From Marisimplicoccus sp964437815 (GTDB lineage: Bacteria > Bacteroidota > Bacteroidia > Flavobacteriales > Flavobacteriaceae): 42,535 nucleotides of DNA. The stretch spans positions 1 through 42,535 of the forward strand of contig CAYTIE010000009.1 of assembly GCA_964437815.1 (NCBI GenBank). Reading direction: 5' to 3'. The position numbers were made by a program, and so were the translations under genes. Below are positions 24,856 to 32,913 of this stretch, one piece after another. Each line of letters opens with the position of its first letter. The stretch's first letter is position 1. The notes under the pieces are model-generated. The model saw only the letters and a list, made by a program, of their open reading frames with translations, was not told the DNA's origin and did not search any database.

Positions 24856-26565
24856 TTATATATTTTGTTTTTTTAATTCATCAACCGCGTGATTTGCAGC
24901 TCTTGCAGTCATTGCCATGTAGGTAATAGATGGATTTTGACATCCAGATGATGTCATGCAAGCACCATCAGTAACATAAACATTTTTAACACTATGGACC
25001 TGATTAAACTTATTTAAAACTGAAGTTTTAGGATCATGTCCCATTCTTGCTGTTCCCATTTCATGAATTCCATTTCCAAACACATACTTACTCTCCCATG
25101 ATGTAATATCTTTAAATCCAGATCTCTCTAGCATTTCTTCAGCTTGTTGTCTCATATCTTTTCGCATAGCACGTTCATTCTCTTTTATTGTTGCATTAAA
25201 AGTAACAGTTGGTAGTCCCCACTTATCTTTCTTATCATAATCAAGCTCCATTTTATTATCATGATATGGCAAAATTTCTCCAAAAGCACCATGACCTGCT
25301 GACCATTCATTTGGCTGAACAATAATGTCTTTTAATCTAGGGCCATAAGAAACCATTTCTTCTTTGCTATTTGCAATACCCATAAATCCTCTACTTGCTG
25401 CTCCTTGATAACCATAACCTCTTATAAAATCTTTTTGATTAGTTGTTCCTCCTATGTTCCTAAATCTTGGAATATAATATCCTGCAGGTCTTCTTCCATA
25501 AGTTGTTTTATTTTTAAACCCAGAAAATTTACCACTAGCTCCAACTTGAAAGTGGTGATCCATCAAGTTATGACCTAGCTCTCCTGAATCATTACCCAAA
25601 CCATTTGGAAATCTATTTGACTTCGATTGCATTAAAATTGAAGCTGATGCTATCGCAGAAGAACAAAGAAAGATTACTTTAGCAAAGTATTCATAAGATT
25701 TATTGTTTTCACTATCAATTACCCTTACCCCTTTTGCCTTTTTTGTATCCTCATCATAAATTATTTCATGGACTATAGAATTTGGCATTAATGTCATATT
25801 TCCCGTAGCTTCAGCAACAGGAAGTGTCGATGAATTACTACTAAAATATGCTCCATACTGGCATCCCCTCATACATCTATTTCTAAGTTGACAAGATACT
25901 CTTCCAAGCCCAGGTTTAGTTCCTTCAGTTACATGTGCAGTTCTTGCATTTGATAAAATTCTTCCATCAGAAAAGTTTTTGAAAAAACTGTCTCGCATGT
26001 GTTTCTCTAAAACATTTAAGCCAAATGGTTTAAGGAGAAATTTACGATCAGGAAAATGAGACAATCCTTCATTTCTTCCTTGAACACCAATAAATTGATC
26101 AACATAATCATACCATGGTGATATATCCTTGTATCTTATTGGCCAATCTATTGCAATCCCATCTTTTAAATTTGCCTCAAAGTCTAAATCAGTTAATCTA
26201 TATGTGTGCCTTCCCCATGTAATAGACCTTCCCCCTACATGATAACCTCTTATCCAATTAAATTTATTAGTATCATCATTATAGGGATGTTCTATGTCAT
26301 CAACAAAGAAGTGTCTTGATGATTCTGAATTGACATAACCTGTTCTACTTTGTTTTGGTTGTCTTTTGCGGGCATCTTGAGTTATAGTATCACCCGCTTC
26401 AAAATCCCAAGGATCCATATTTGCAGTAGGGTAATCTTCAATATGTTTAACCATTCGACCTCTCTCAAGAACTAAAGTATTAAGGCCTTTCTCTGTAAGT
26501 TCTTTTGCAGCCCATCCACCACTTATTCCTGTTCCAACTACAATTGCATCAAAATTATTATCCAT
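24856..26565 (-). CDS. GMC-family FAD oxidoreductase, probable glycoside/sugar 3-dehydrogenase
   Basis: This 569-residue flavoenzyme oxidises a sugar hydroxyl. The FAD-binding GTGISGGWAAKELTEKG starts at residue 11, followed by E35 for the ribose. GGRSITWG (111-118) is the second GMC signature. The catalytic His is in GIHEMGTARMG and the Asn in GCQNPSITYMA near the C-terminus. C225, C231 and C235 form C-x5-C-x3-C (SCQLRNRCMRGC), the spacing of the [3Fe-4S] cluster ligands in FAD-dependent glucose dehydrogenase of Burkholderia. There is no signal peptide, so export should depend on the Tat subunit encoded next. The neighbours point to C3 oxidation of glycosides. No cytochrome c electron acceptor is encoded nearby. 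Confidence 0.88.
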   Translation of the reverse strand: MDNNFDAIVVGTGISGGWAAKELTEKGLNTLVLERGRMVKHIEDYPTANMDPWDFEAGDTITQDARKRQPKQSRTGYVNSESSRHFFVDDIEHPYNDDTNKFNWIRGYHVGGRSITWGRHTYRLTDLDFEANLKDGIAIDWPIRYKDISPWYDYVDQFIGVQGRNEGLSHFPDRKFLLKPFGLNVLEKHMRDSFFKNFSDGRILSNARTAHVTEGTKPGLGRVSCQLRNRCMRGCQYGAYFSSNSSTLPVAEATGNMTLMPNSIVHEIIYDEDTKKAKGVRVIDSENNKSYEYFAKVIFLCSSAIASASILMQSKSNRFPNGLGNDSGELGHNLMDHHFQVGASGKFSGFKNKTTYGRRPAGYYIPRFRNIGGTTNQKDFIRGYGYQGAASRGFMGIANSKEEMVSYGPRLKDIIVQPNEWSAGHGAFGEILPYHDNKMELDYDKKDKWGLPTVTFNATIKENERAMRKDMRQQAEEMLERSGFKDITSWESKYVFGNGIHEMGTARMGHDPKTSVLNKFNQVHSVKNVYVTDGACMTSSGCQNPSITYMAMTARAANHAVDELKKQNI

Positions 26566-26583
26566 TTCGTATTTTAGTTACAA

Positions 26584-26600
26584 TTAAATATAATATTTAA
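26584..26600. promoter_or_regulatory. 17-bp perfect palindrome between the two arms of the sugar island
   Basis: TTAAATAT-A-ATATTTAA is a perfect inverted repeat in the 96-bp gap between the GMC gene (-) and the first TIM-barrel gene (+). A second palindrome, ATTTAATTAAAT, lies at 26619-26630. A shared operator for both arms is possible, but in sequence this AT-rich, palindromes also arise by chance. No regulator gene is adjacent. Confidence 0.25.
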
Positions 26601-26661
26601 GATTTATATATCACATTTATTTAATTAAATTTATAGAGTATAAATCATAAAAAACTATAAG

Positions 26662-27612
26662 ATGAAAAGAAAAGAATTTATAAAAATAGCGGCAAGTGGA
26701 GCCATTGGAGTTTCTTCACTAGGCTATTTATCATGTGAGAAAGAAAAAGAAATATTTTTTAAGCTTTCTATAGCACAATGGTCCTTCCACAGAGCTATTC
26801 AAAACGGGATCATGTCTCCATACACTTTTGCCCAAAATGCAAAAACTCTAGGCTTTGATGGAATTGAATATGTTAATGCTCTTTATGACGATGTAATGAA
26901 GGCAGAAAATAAAAGTGATGCTCTCAAAAACTTTATCAAAAAAAATAATGAATTAGCTATGGATAATGATATTGAAAATGTTTTAATAATGATAGATTCA
27001 GAAGGTGATTTAGCTAATGAAGATATTAGTGAAAGACTTATTTCAATTGATAATCACAGGAGATGGATAGAGACAGCAGCTGAGATGAATTGTAGTGCAA
27101 TTAGATTAAATTTATATGGATCTAAAGATGTAAATACATGGACAGAACTCTCAATTGACAGTTTAAGTCAACTATCAGATTTTGCAAGTGGTCACAATAT
27201 TAATGTTACTGTAGAGAATCATGGAAGGATAACCTCAAACATTCCTGCGCTTATGAATGTTATTAATTCTGTTAACATGGACAATTGTGGAACACTTCCA
27301 GACTTTGGTAATTTCTGTATGGCAGATGAAGGTTACGGGTCAATTTTTGATGGAACATGTGAAGAAGTTTATGATCCTTATCAAGGTGTTGAAGAAATGA
27401 TGCCTAAAGCATTAGCCGTTAGTGCCAAATCAAATGATTTTGATAATCAGGGTAATGAAACAACAATTGATTATCAAAGAATGTTACAAATTGTTAAGAG
27501 TTTTGGTTATAACGGATATATTGGTGTTGAATATGAAGGAAATAGATTATCTGAGGTTGAAGGTATTAAAGCTACTAGAAACTTATTAATAAAAGCAGGT
27601 AAATCAATATAA
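26662..27612 (+). CDS. Sugar phosphate isomerase/epimerase-like TIM barrel, exported
   Basis: A 316-residue xylose isomerase-like TIM-barrel protein with an N-terminal export signal (MKRKEFIKIAASGAIG, then C25 in YLSCEK), so it is probably a periplasmic lipoprotein or Tat-like substrate. The likely metal residues are E185 (VENHGR), D214 (LPDFGNF) and E290 (GVEYEG). The His position reads LAVSAKSNDF, common in this subfamily. In 3-keto-glycoside loci, proteins of this type act as lyases or epimerases on the oxidised sugar; that role here is inference from context. It is the first gene of the plus arm and precedes the permease by 11 bp. Confidence 0.82.
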   Translation: MKRKEFIKIAASGAIGVSSLGYLSCEKEKEIFFKLSIAQWSFHRAIQNGIMSPYTFAQNAKTLGFDGIEYVNALYDDVMKAENKSDALKNFIKKNNELAMDNDIENVLIMIDSEGDLANEDISERLISIDNHRRWIETAAEMNCSAIRLNLYGSKDVNTWTELSIDSLSQLSDFASGHNINVTVENHGRITSNIPALMNVINSVNMDNCGTLPDFGNFCMADEGYGSIFDGTCEEVYDPYQGVEEMMPKALAVSAKSNDFDNQGNETTIDYQRMLQIVKSFGYNGYIGVEYEGNRLSEVEGIKATRNLLIKAGKSI

Positions 27613-27623
27613 ATAACAATAAA

Positions 27624-28832
27624 ATGAATAGCTCAATTAAATCTAAATTAAGCATAATGATGTTCCTAGAATTTTTTATCTGGGGATGTTGGTTTGTAAC
27701 AATGGGGACATTTTTATCTCAAGCATTCAGTGCTTCAGGTGAACAAATTGGTTTTGCATATGAAACTCAATCATGGGGAGCTATAATTGCTCCTTTTATA
27801 ATTGGATTGATAGCTGATAGATATTTTGATGCAGAAAAAATTCTTGCATTAATTCATATAATTGGAGGTGGATTACTTTTCATGTGTTCAGTTGCTTTAG
27901 GATTTGAAAAATTCTATCCATATATATTAATTTATATGATTTTATATATGCCTACTCTTGCATTAGTTAACTCTATTGCATTTAGACAAATGCAAGATCC
28001 CTCAAAACAATTTCCAAAAATTAGGGTTTGGGGAACTATTGGTTGGATTGTTGCAGGACTTGTTATAAGTTATGGTGTTGGATGGGAAGCTAGCCAAACT
28101 TTAGAGTATACTTTTTATTTAGCTGCTGTAGTTTCTGTAGTTCTTGGTTTTTTTAGTTTTTCTTTACCTAAGACTCCTCCTAAAGCTAAAAATGAAAGTC
28201 CAAGTATTAGAGAAATTCTAGGCTTAGATGCTTTAAGATTATTGAATGACAGTAGATATTTAGTGTTTTTTATTTCATCTATTTTGATATGTATTCCTCT
28301 AGCCTTTTATTATCAAGATGCAAACTTATTTTTGAATGAGCTTGGTATGGTTAATGCTGCAGGTGTAATGACATTAGGTCAAATATCTGAGGCACTGTTT
28401 ATCCTTTTATTACCTATATTTCTTAATAAATATGGAATTAAGAAAACACTTATTGTAGGGATGTTGGCTTGGAGTCTTAGATATGTTCTGTTTGCATTTG
28501 GAGATACTGGATCAAACATATGGATGTTAATCTTTGGCATTGTACTTCATGGAATATGCTATGACTTTTTCTTTGTTTCTGGTCAAATATATACAGACAT
28601 TAAGGCAGGAGAAAAATATAAAAGTGCTGCACAGGGTCTTATTGCTCTTGCAACATATGGGATAGGTATGTTAATCGGGTTTAGACTTGCGGGGAGAATA
28701 ACAGATAAATTTGTAATTGATTCCGGTCATGATTGGACTCAAATTTGGACATATCCAGCAATCTTTGCTGCTGTTGTATTAGTAATTTTTATTCTAACAT
28801 TTAAAAACGAGAAGATAAAAATTGAAAACTAA
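27624..28832 (+). CDS. MFS permease, nucleoside:H+ symporter (NupG-like) type
   Basis: A 402-residue major facilitator with about twelve membrane helices. The N-terminus SKLSIMMFLEFFIWGCWFVTMGTFLSQ resembles the nucleoside:proton symporter family often seen in Bacteroidota sugar loci. Because it is flanked by 3-keto-sugar genes, its cargo is more likely a sugar or glycoside product than a nucleoside, although this cannot be read from sequence. The last 11 bp overlap the next gene, which starts with TTG. Confidence 0.82.
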   Translation: MNSSIKSKLSIMMFLEFFIWGCWFVTMGTFLSQAFSASGEQIGFAYETQSWGAIIAPFIIGLIADRYFDAEKILALIHIIGGGLLFMCSVALGFEKFYPYILIYMILYMPTLALVNSIAFRQMQDPSKQFPKIRVWGTIGWIVAGLVISYGVGWEASQTLEYTFYLAAVVSVVLGFFSFSLPKTPPKAKNESPSIREILGLDALRLLNDSRYLVFFISSILICIPLAFYYQDANLFLNELGMVNAAGVMTLGQISEALFILLLPIFLNKYGIKKTLIVGMLAWSLRYVLFAFGDTGSNIWMLIFGIVLHGICYDFFFVSGQIYTDIKAGEKYKSAAQGLIALATYGIGMLIGFRLAGRITDKFVIDSGHDWTQIWTYPAIFAAVVLVIFILTFKNEKIKIEN

Positions 28833-29958
28833 AATTAGACTTGGAATTTTAGGTGGTGGTCCAGACTCCTTAATTGGAATTGTTCACAGAATTGCCTCCT
28901 CAATGCATGATAGTTACGAGATAATTGGTGGTGTATTTAATCCTGATTATAATGAAAATTTGAAGTTTGCTGAAGAAATAGGATTAAATAAGAAGAGAAT
29001 TTATGAAGATTATGAAAAAATGATTGACGAAGAGTTAAAACTTGATGAGAGCGAAAGAATACAAGTAGTTTCTATTTTAACTCCAAACTTTCTTCATTAC
29101 CCAATGGCAAAAAAACTTTTAGAAAACAACTTCAATGTAATTTGTGAGAAACCAATGACAACAACATTTGAAGAAGCTAAGGACTTAGAGAATATTTACA
29201 AATCTAAAAATCTAACATTTGCTGTAACATATACATACACTGGGTATCCTATGATAAGACAAATGAAGGAAATGATTAAATCTGGAGTAATAGGTGATAT
29301 TCAACGTGTTGATCTCCAATATTATCAAGGATGGATTAACCCTATAATTCATGACTCTTCAAAACGATCTGAAATCTGGAGGCTACAACCTGAAAAGTCT
29401 GGAATAAGTTGTTGTATAGGTGATATTGGGACACACGCATTTGATATGTTAGAATATGTTACTGGAATGGAAGTTGATGAACTTCTTTCAGATCTAAACT
29501 ATGTTTATGATGATAATACAATGGATGTTGACGGAACAATCTTGATTAGATTTTCAAATAAAATTAAAGGTGTTATAAGAGCAAGTCAAATTGCAACTGG
29601 AGAAGAAAACAATTTTACAGTTGCAATATATGGCAAAAAAGGAGGTTTAAAATGGGAACAACAAAATCCTAACTATCTTTATCATTTAACTGAAACAGAA
29701 CCAATGAAAGTATTAAAGCCTGGGCATGATTATAACTCTGACTTTGCAAAAATATCAGCAAAATTACCCCCAGGTCACCCTGAAGGAATGTTTGACTCAA
29801 TGGCAAATATTTACTATGGAGTTGCAAGAGAGATTAATGGTAATAAAGAATTTGATGGAGAATACCCAACATTAAATGATGGTTTAAGAGGAATGCTATT
29901 TATAGAAAAAGCTGTTGAATCTCATAAGAATGGAAACACTTGGGTTAAATTAAATTGA
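28822..29958 (+). CDS. Gfo/Idh/MocA family NAD(P) oxidoreductase
   Basis: A 378-residue dehydrogenase acting on sugars or inositols. The N-terminal Rossmann motif LGILGGGPDSLIGIVHR begins at residue 7. The conserved EKP is at 109-111 (K110), and D201/H205 in GDIGTHAFDM form the catalytic centre. The start is TTG at 28822: no ATG occurs before the Rossmann strand, and the frame overlaps the permease by 11 bp. In this locus it probably reduces or interconverts the 3-keto sugar, as do Gfo/Idh/MocA enzymes of 3-keto-glucose pathways. Confidence 0.88.
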   Translation: MKTKIRLGILGGGPDSLIGIVHRIASSMHDSYEIIGGVFNPDYNENLKFAEEIGLNKKRIYEDYEKMIDEELKLDESERIQVVSILTPNFLHYPMAKKLLENNFNVICEKPMTTTFEEAKDLENIYKSKNLTFAVTYTYTGYPMIRQMKEMIKSGVIGDIQRVDLQYYQGWINPIIHDSSKRSEIWRLQPEKSGISCCIGDIGTHAFDMLEYVTGMEVDELLSDLNYVYDDNTMDVDGTILIRFSNKIKGVIRASQIATGEENNFTVAIYGKKGGLKWEQQNPNYLYHLTETEPMKVLKPGHDYNSDFAKISAKLPPGHPEGMFDSMANIYYGVAREINGNKEFDGEYPTLNDGLRGMLFIEKAVESHKNGNTWVKLN

Positions 29959-29965
29959 AAATAAA

Positions 29966-31018
29966 ATGAAAACAATTAAAGGTCCTGCAATATTTTTAGC
30001 TCAATTTGTTGATAAAAAAGCTCCTTTCAATTCACTTGAAGGAATGTGTAAATGGGCAGCTGATTTGGGATATAAAGGAATTCAAATTCCAACTTGGGAA
30101 TCTTTCTTAATTGATTTAGATAAAGCGTCTGAAAGTAAAACCTATTGTGATGAGCTAATCGGCAAGGTAAAGTCTTATGGACTTGAAATAACAGAACTAT
30201 CAACTCACCTTCAAGGTCAACTTGTTGCAGTTCATCCTGCATATGATTTAATGTTTGATAATTTTGCTCCTGATAATATAAAGAACAATCCAAAAGCAAG
30301 GACGGAATGGGCAATTGAAACTGTTAAAAAGGCCGCTATTGCTAGCAAAAACCTTGGGTTAAAAACCCATGCTACTTTTTCTGGAGCATTGTTATGGCAT
30401 ACATGGCATCCTTGGCCACAAGCTCCAAAAGGATTAGTTGATTTAGGATTTAAAGAACTTGCAAAACGATGGACTCCAATACTAAATATGTTTGATGAAA
30501 ATGGTGTAGATGTATGTTATGAAATTCATCCTGGAGAAGATTTACATGATGGAATTACATTTGAAAGGTTTCTTAAAGCAACAAATAACCATAAACGAGT
30601 TAATATTCTTTATGATCCTAGTCATTTTATATTGCAACAATTAGACTATATAACATACATTGACCACTATCATGAATTTATTAAGTCTTTTCATGTTAAA
30701 GATGCAGAGTTTAATCCAAATGGTAAAAAAGGAGTTTATGGTGGATACCTAGATTGGGCTAATAGAGCAGGAAGATATAGATCTCCTGGTGATGGGCAAA
30801 TTGATTTTAAAACAATTTTTTCAAAACTTACTCAATACGGTTGTGATTTATGGGCTGTAATGGAATGGGAATGTTGTATAAAAAGTCCAGAGCAAGGAGC
30901 TCTCGAAGGTGCTGAATTTATTAAAGATTTAATTATAAATTGTACTGATAAAAAATTTGATGATTTTGCTGGTGGAGATTTAAGTGAAGATGATTTAAAA
31001 AACATATTAAATATATAG
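29966..31018 (+). CDS. Sugar phosphate isomerase/epimerase TIM barrel, cytoplasmic
   Basis: A 350-residue xylose isomerase-like TIM barrel without a signal peptide, so cytoplasmic. The metal ligand set is complete: E186 (YEIHPGED), D217 (YDPSHF), H243 (SFHVKDAE) and E300 (VMEWECC). It contrasts with the exported paralogue encoded 2.3 kb upstream. It lies 7 bp after the Gfo/Idh/MocA gene and 2 bp before the DUF1080 gene. It is expected to epimerise or isomerise a keto-sugar product; the specific reaction is not known. Confidence 0.87.
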   Translation: MKTIKGPAIFLAQFVDKKAPFNSLEGMCKWAADLGYKGIQIPTWESFLIDLDKASESKTYCDELIGKVKSYGLEITELSTHLQGQLVAVHPAYDLMFDNFAPDNIKNNPKARTEWAIETVKKAAIASKNLGLKTHATFSGALLWHTWHPWPQAPKGLVDLGFKELAKRWTPILNMFDENGVDVCYEIHPGEDLHDGITFERFLKATNNHKRVNILYDPSHFILQQLDYITYIDHYHEFIKSFHVKDAEFNPNGKKGVYGGYLDWANRAGRYRSPGDGQIDFKTIFSKLTQYGCDLWAVMEWECCIKSPEQGALEGAEFIKDLIINCTDKKFDDFAGGDLSEDDLKNILNI

Positions 31019-31020
31019 CT

Positions 31021-31734
31021 ATGAGAATAAAAAGTTTATTAATTACATTAATATTTATTATTGGGTGTAATAGTCAAAACAATCAATGGGTTGATTTATT
31101 TGATGGAACTACCTTAAATGGATGGCATGTTTATAATTCAGATAATACTGGAAAACAATGGTCGGCTCAAAATGGGGAATTAGTTTTTAAAAACAAACTG
31201 CTAGTGCCTAATGAAGACCTGGTAACTGATAAAGAATATACAAATTTTGAACTTTCAATAGAATGGAACATTTCTAAAGGAGGTAATAGTGGAATATTTT
31301 TTGGTGTTCAAGAAATTGATGAGTTTGATCAAGCATACAAAACTGGTCCTGAAATTCAAGTTTTGGATAATTATAATTATTCTGCAACAGAATATCATAA
31401 AGCCCCTGCATTATATGACCTTATTTCTGTTAAAGGTGTTAAGCCCAAACCACATGGAGAATGGAATCATGTGATAATTAAAATTGATCATAATAATAAT
31501 ATAGGTAATGTAACTTTTAATGGAGAAGATTTATACTCCTTTCCTCTTTCTGGTTCTGAATGGGATAATCTAGTTAGTGGTTCTAAATTCAGCTCTGATG
31601 ATTATTATTTAAAAACAAATCATCCAGATACAGTTTATACTCCAATGTTTGGAAAATTTAAAACTGGTAAGATAGGCCTACAAGACCATGGGCACGATGT
31701 AAAATTTAGAAACATTAAAATTCGGGAATTTTAA
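31021..31734 (+). CDS. DUF1080 (3-keto-disaccharide hydrolase domain) lipoprotein
   Basis: A 237-residue lipoprotein: signal 1-15 with lipobox IIGC (C16). The DUF1080 domain is seen in WVDLFDGTTLNGWHVYN, GNSGIFFGV, PEIQVLDN and the final GKIGLQDHGHDVKFRNIKIREF. DUF1080 domains have been characterised as 3-keto-glycoside hydrolases or lyases, which cleave a glycoside after C3 oxidation. That fits with the GMC oxidase and epimerases next to it. It closes the plus arm; gmk follows after 25 bp and may still be on the same transcript. Confidence 0.88.
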   Translation: MRIKSLLITLIFIIGCNSQNNQWVDLFDGTTLNGWHVYNSDNTGKQWSAQNGELVFKNKLLVPNEDLVTDKEYTNFELSIEWNISKGGNSGIFFGVQEIDEFDQAYKTGPEIQVLDNYNYSATEYHKAPALYDLISVKGVKPKPHGEWNHVIIKIDHNNNIGNVTFNGEDLYSFPLSGSEWDNLVSGSKFSSDDYYLKTNHPDTVYTPMFGKFKTGKIGLQDHGHDVKFRNIKIREF

Positions 31735-31759
31735 ATTATTGCTAATTGAAAGTTCTAAA

Positions 31760-32329
31760 ATGATTAAAGGAAAATTAATTGTATTTTCAGCTCCATCTGG
31801 AAGCGGTAAAACAACTCTTGTTCATTATTTATTAAAACAAAGAAAAGATCTTGCTTTTTCTATTTCTGCCACCTCAAGAAAACCAAGAGAAAATGAAATA
31901 GATGGTAAAGATTATTTTTTCCTTTCTAAGGAAGATTTTATTAGTAAAATCAAGAATGGAAAATTTCTTGAGTATGAAGAAGTTTATGATGGAACATTTT
32001 ATGGAACTCTTATAGATGAAGTGGAAAAAAATTCGGAAAATGGGAAACATGTAGTTTTTGATATTGATGTAATAGGAGGCATTAATATAAAAAAACTATT
32101 TCCCGAAAGAACGCTTGCTATTTTCGTTCAACCTCCTAGTATAAAGGCTTTAGAAGAAAGACTTAATAATAGAGGGGATGATTCACCTGACGAAATAAAT
32201 TATAGAGTTCAAAAAGCAATAAAAGAAATAGAGTACTCTTCTAAGTTTGATGAGATAATATTGAATGATAAACTTGAAGAATCAAAAAGAATTGCTTTTG
32301 AATATGTGGATAAATTTTTAAATCAATAA
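31760..32329 (+). CDS. gmk: Guanylate kinase
   Basis: Gmk converts GMP to GDP. The ATG at 31760 gives 189 residues with the P-loop at its normal place (FSAPSGSGKTT, about 8-18). GMP-binding ATSRKPRENEIDGKDYFF and DIDVIGG follow. A TTG at 31739 would add seven unrelated residues and is rejected. The nadD gene begins directly after the stop (TAAATG), so the two nucleotide-metabolism genes are coupled. Confidence 0.95.
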   Translation: MIKGKLIVFSAPSGSGKTTLVHYLLKQRKDLAFSISATSRKPRENEIDGKDYFFLSKEDFISKIKNGKFLEYEEVYDGTFYGTLIDEVEKNSENGKHVVFDIDVIGGINIKKLFPERTLAIFVQPPSIKALEERLNNRGDDSPDEINYRVQKAIKEIEYSSKFDEIILNDKLEESKRIAFEYVDKFLNQ

Positions 32330-32911
32330 ATGAAAAAAGTTGGTTTATACCCAGGAACTTTTAACCCTATCCATAACGGCCATATAATTCTTGCTAATTA
32401 TTTTATAAATAATACAGAATTGGATGAAGTATGGGTACTATTAACTCCCCAGAATCCTTCTAAAAAAATTGATAATTTGATAGAAGATGAACATAGGCTT
32501 GAAATGGCAAATAAAACTTTTAATCACTTAAAAGATATTAAAGTTTGTGATATCGAATTTCGACTTAATAAACCAAATTATACAATTGATACTATAAATA
32601 GATTATTAGAGGATTTTCCTAACCTTCAATTCACGTTGCTAATTGGGGAAGATAACCTTGCTAATTTTGATCAATGGAAAGATTATAATAAGATTCTTAA
32701 TCTTGTTAATGTTTTTGTCTATCCAAGAAATACAATTACTAATGCAAATCAAGAATTAATTAAAAATAATAAGATTAGTATCCTTGATGCACCTAAAATT
32801 GAAATCTCAAGTGATGAAATAAGGATAAGAATGAAGGATGGAAATGATATTAAAAGTTATTTGCCTAAAGAAGTATATAATTATATAATTGAAAAAAAGT
32901 TGTATAGGTAG
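32330..32911 (+). CDS. nadD: Nicotinate-nucleotide adenylyltransferase
   Basis: NadD makes nicotinate adenine dinucleotide for NAD synthesis. The nucleotidyltransferase motif GTFNPIHNGHI (about 9-19) and the ISSDEIR motif near the C-terminus (about 160-166) are present. The length of 193 is normal. It begins on the base after the gmk stop and ends 2 bp from the convergent glycosyltransferase gene. Confidence 0.95.
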   Translation: MKKVGLYPGTFNPIHNGHIILANYFINNTELDEVWVLLTPQNPSKKIDNLIEDEHRLEMANKTFNHLKDIKVCDIEFRLNKPNYTIDTINRLLEDFPNLQFTLLIGEDNLANFDQWKDYNKILNLVNVFVYPRNTITNANQELIKNNKISILDAPKIEISSDEIRIRMKDGNDIKSYLPKEVYNYIIEKKLYR

Positions 32912-32913
32912 AA

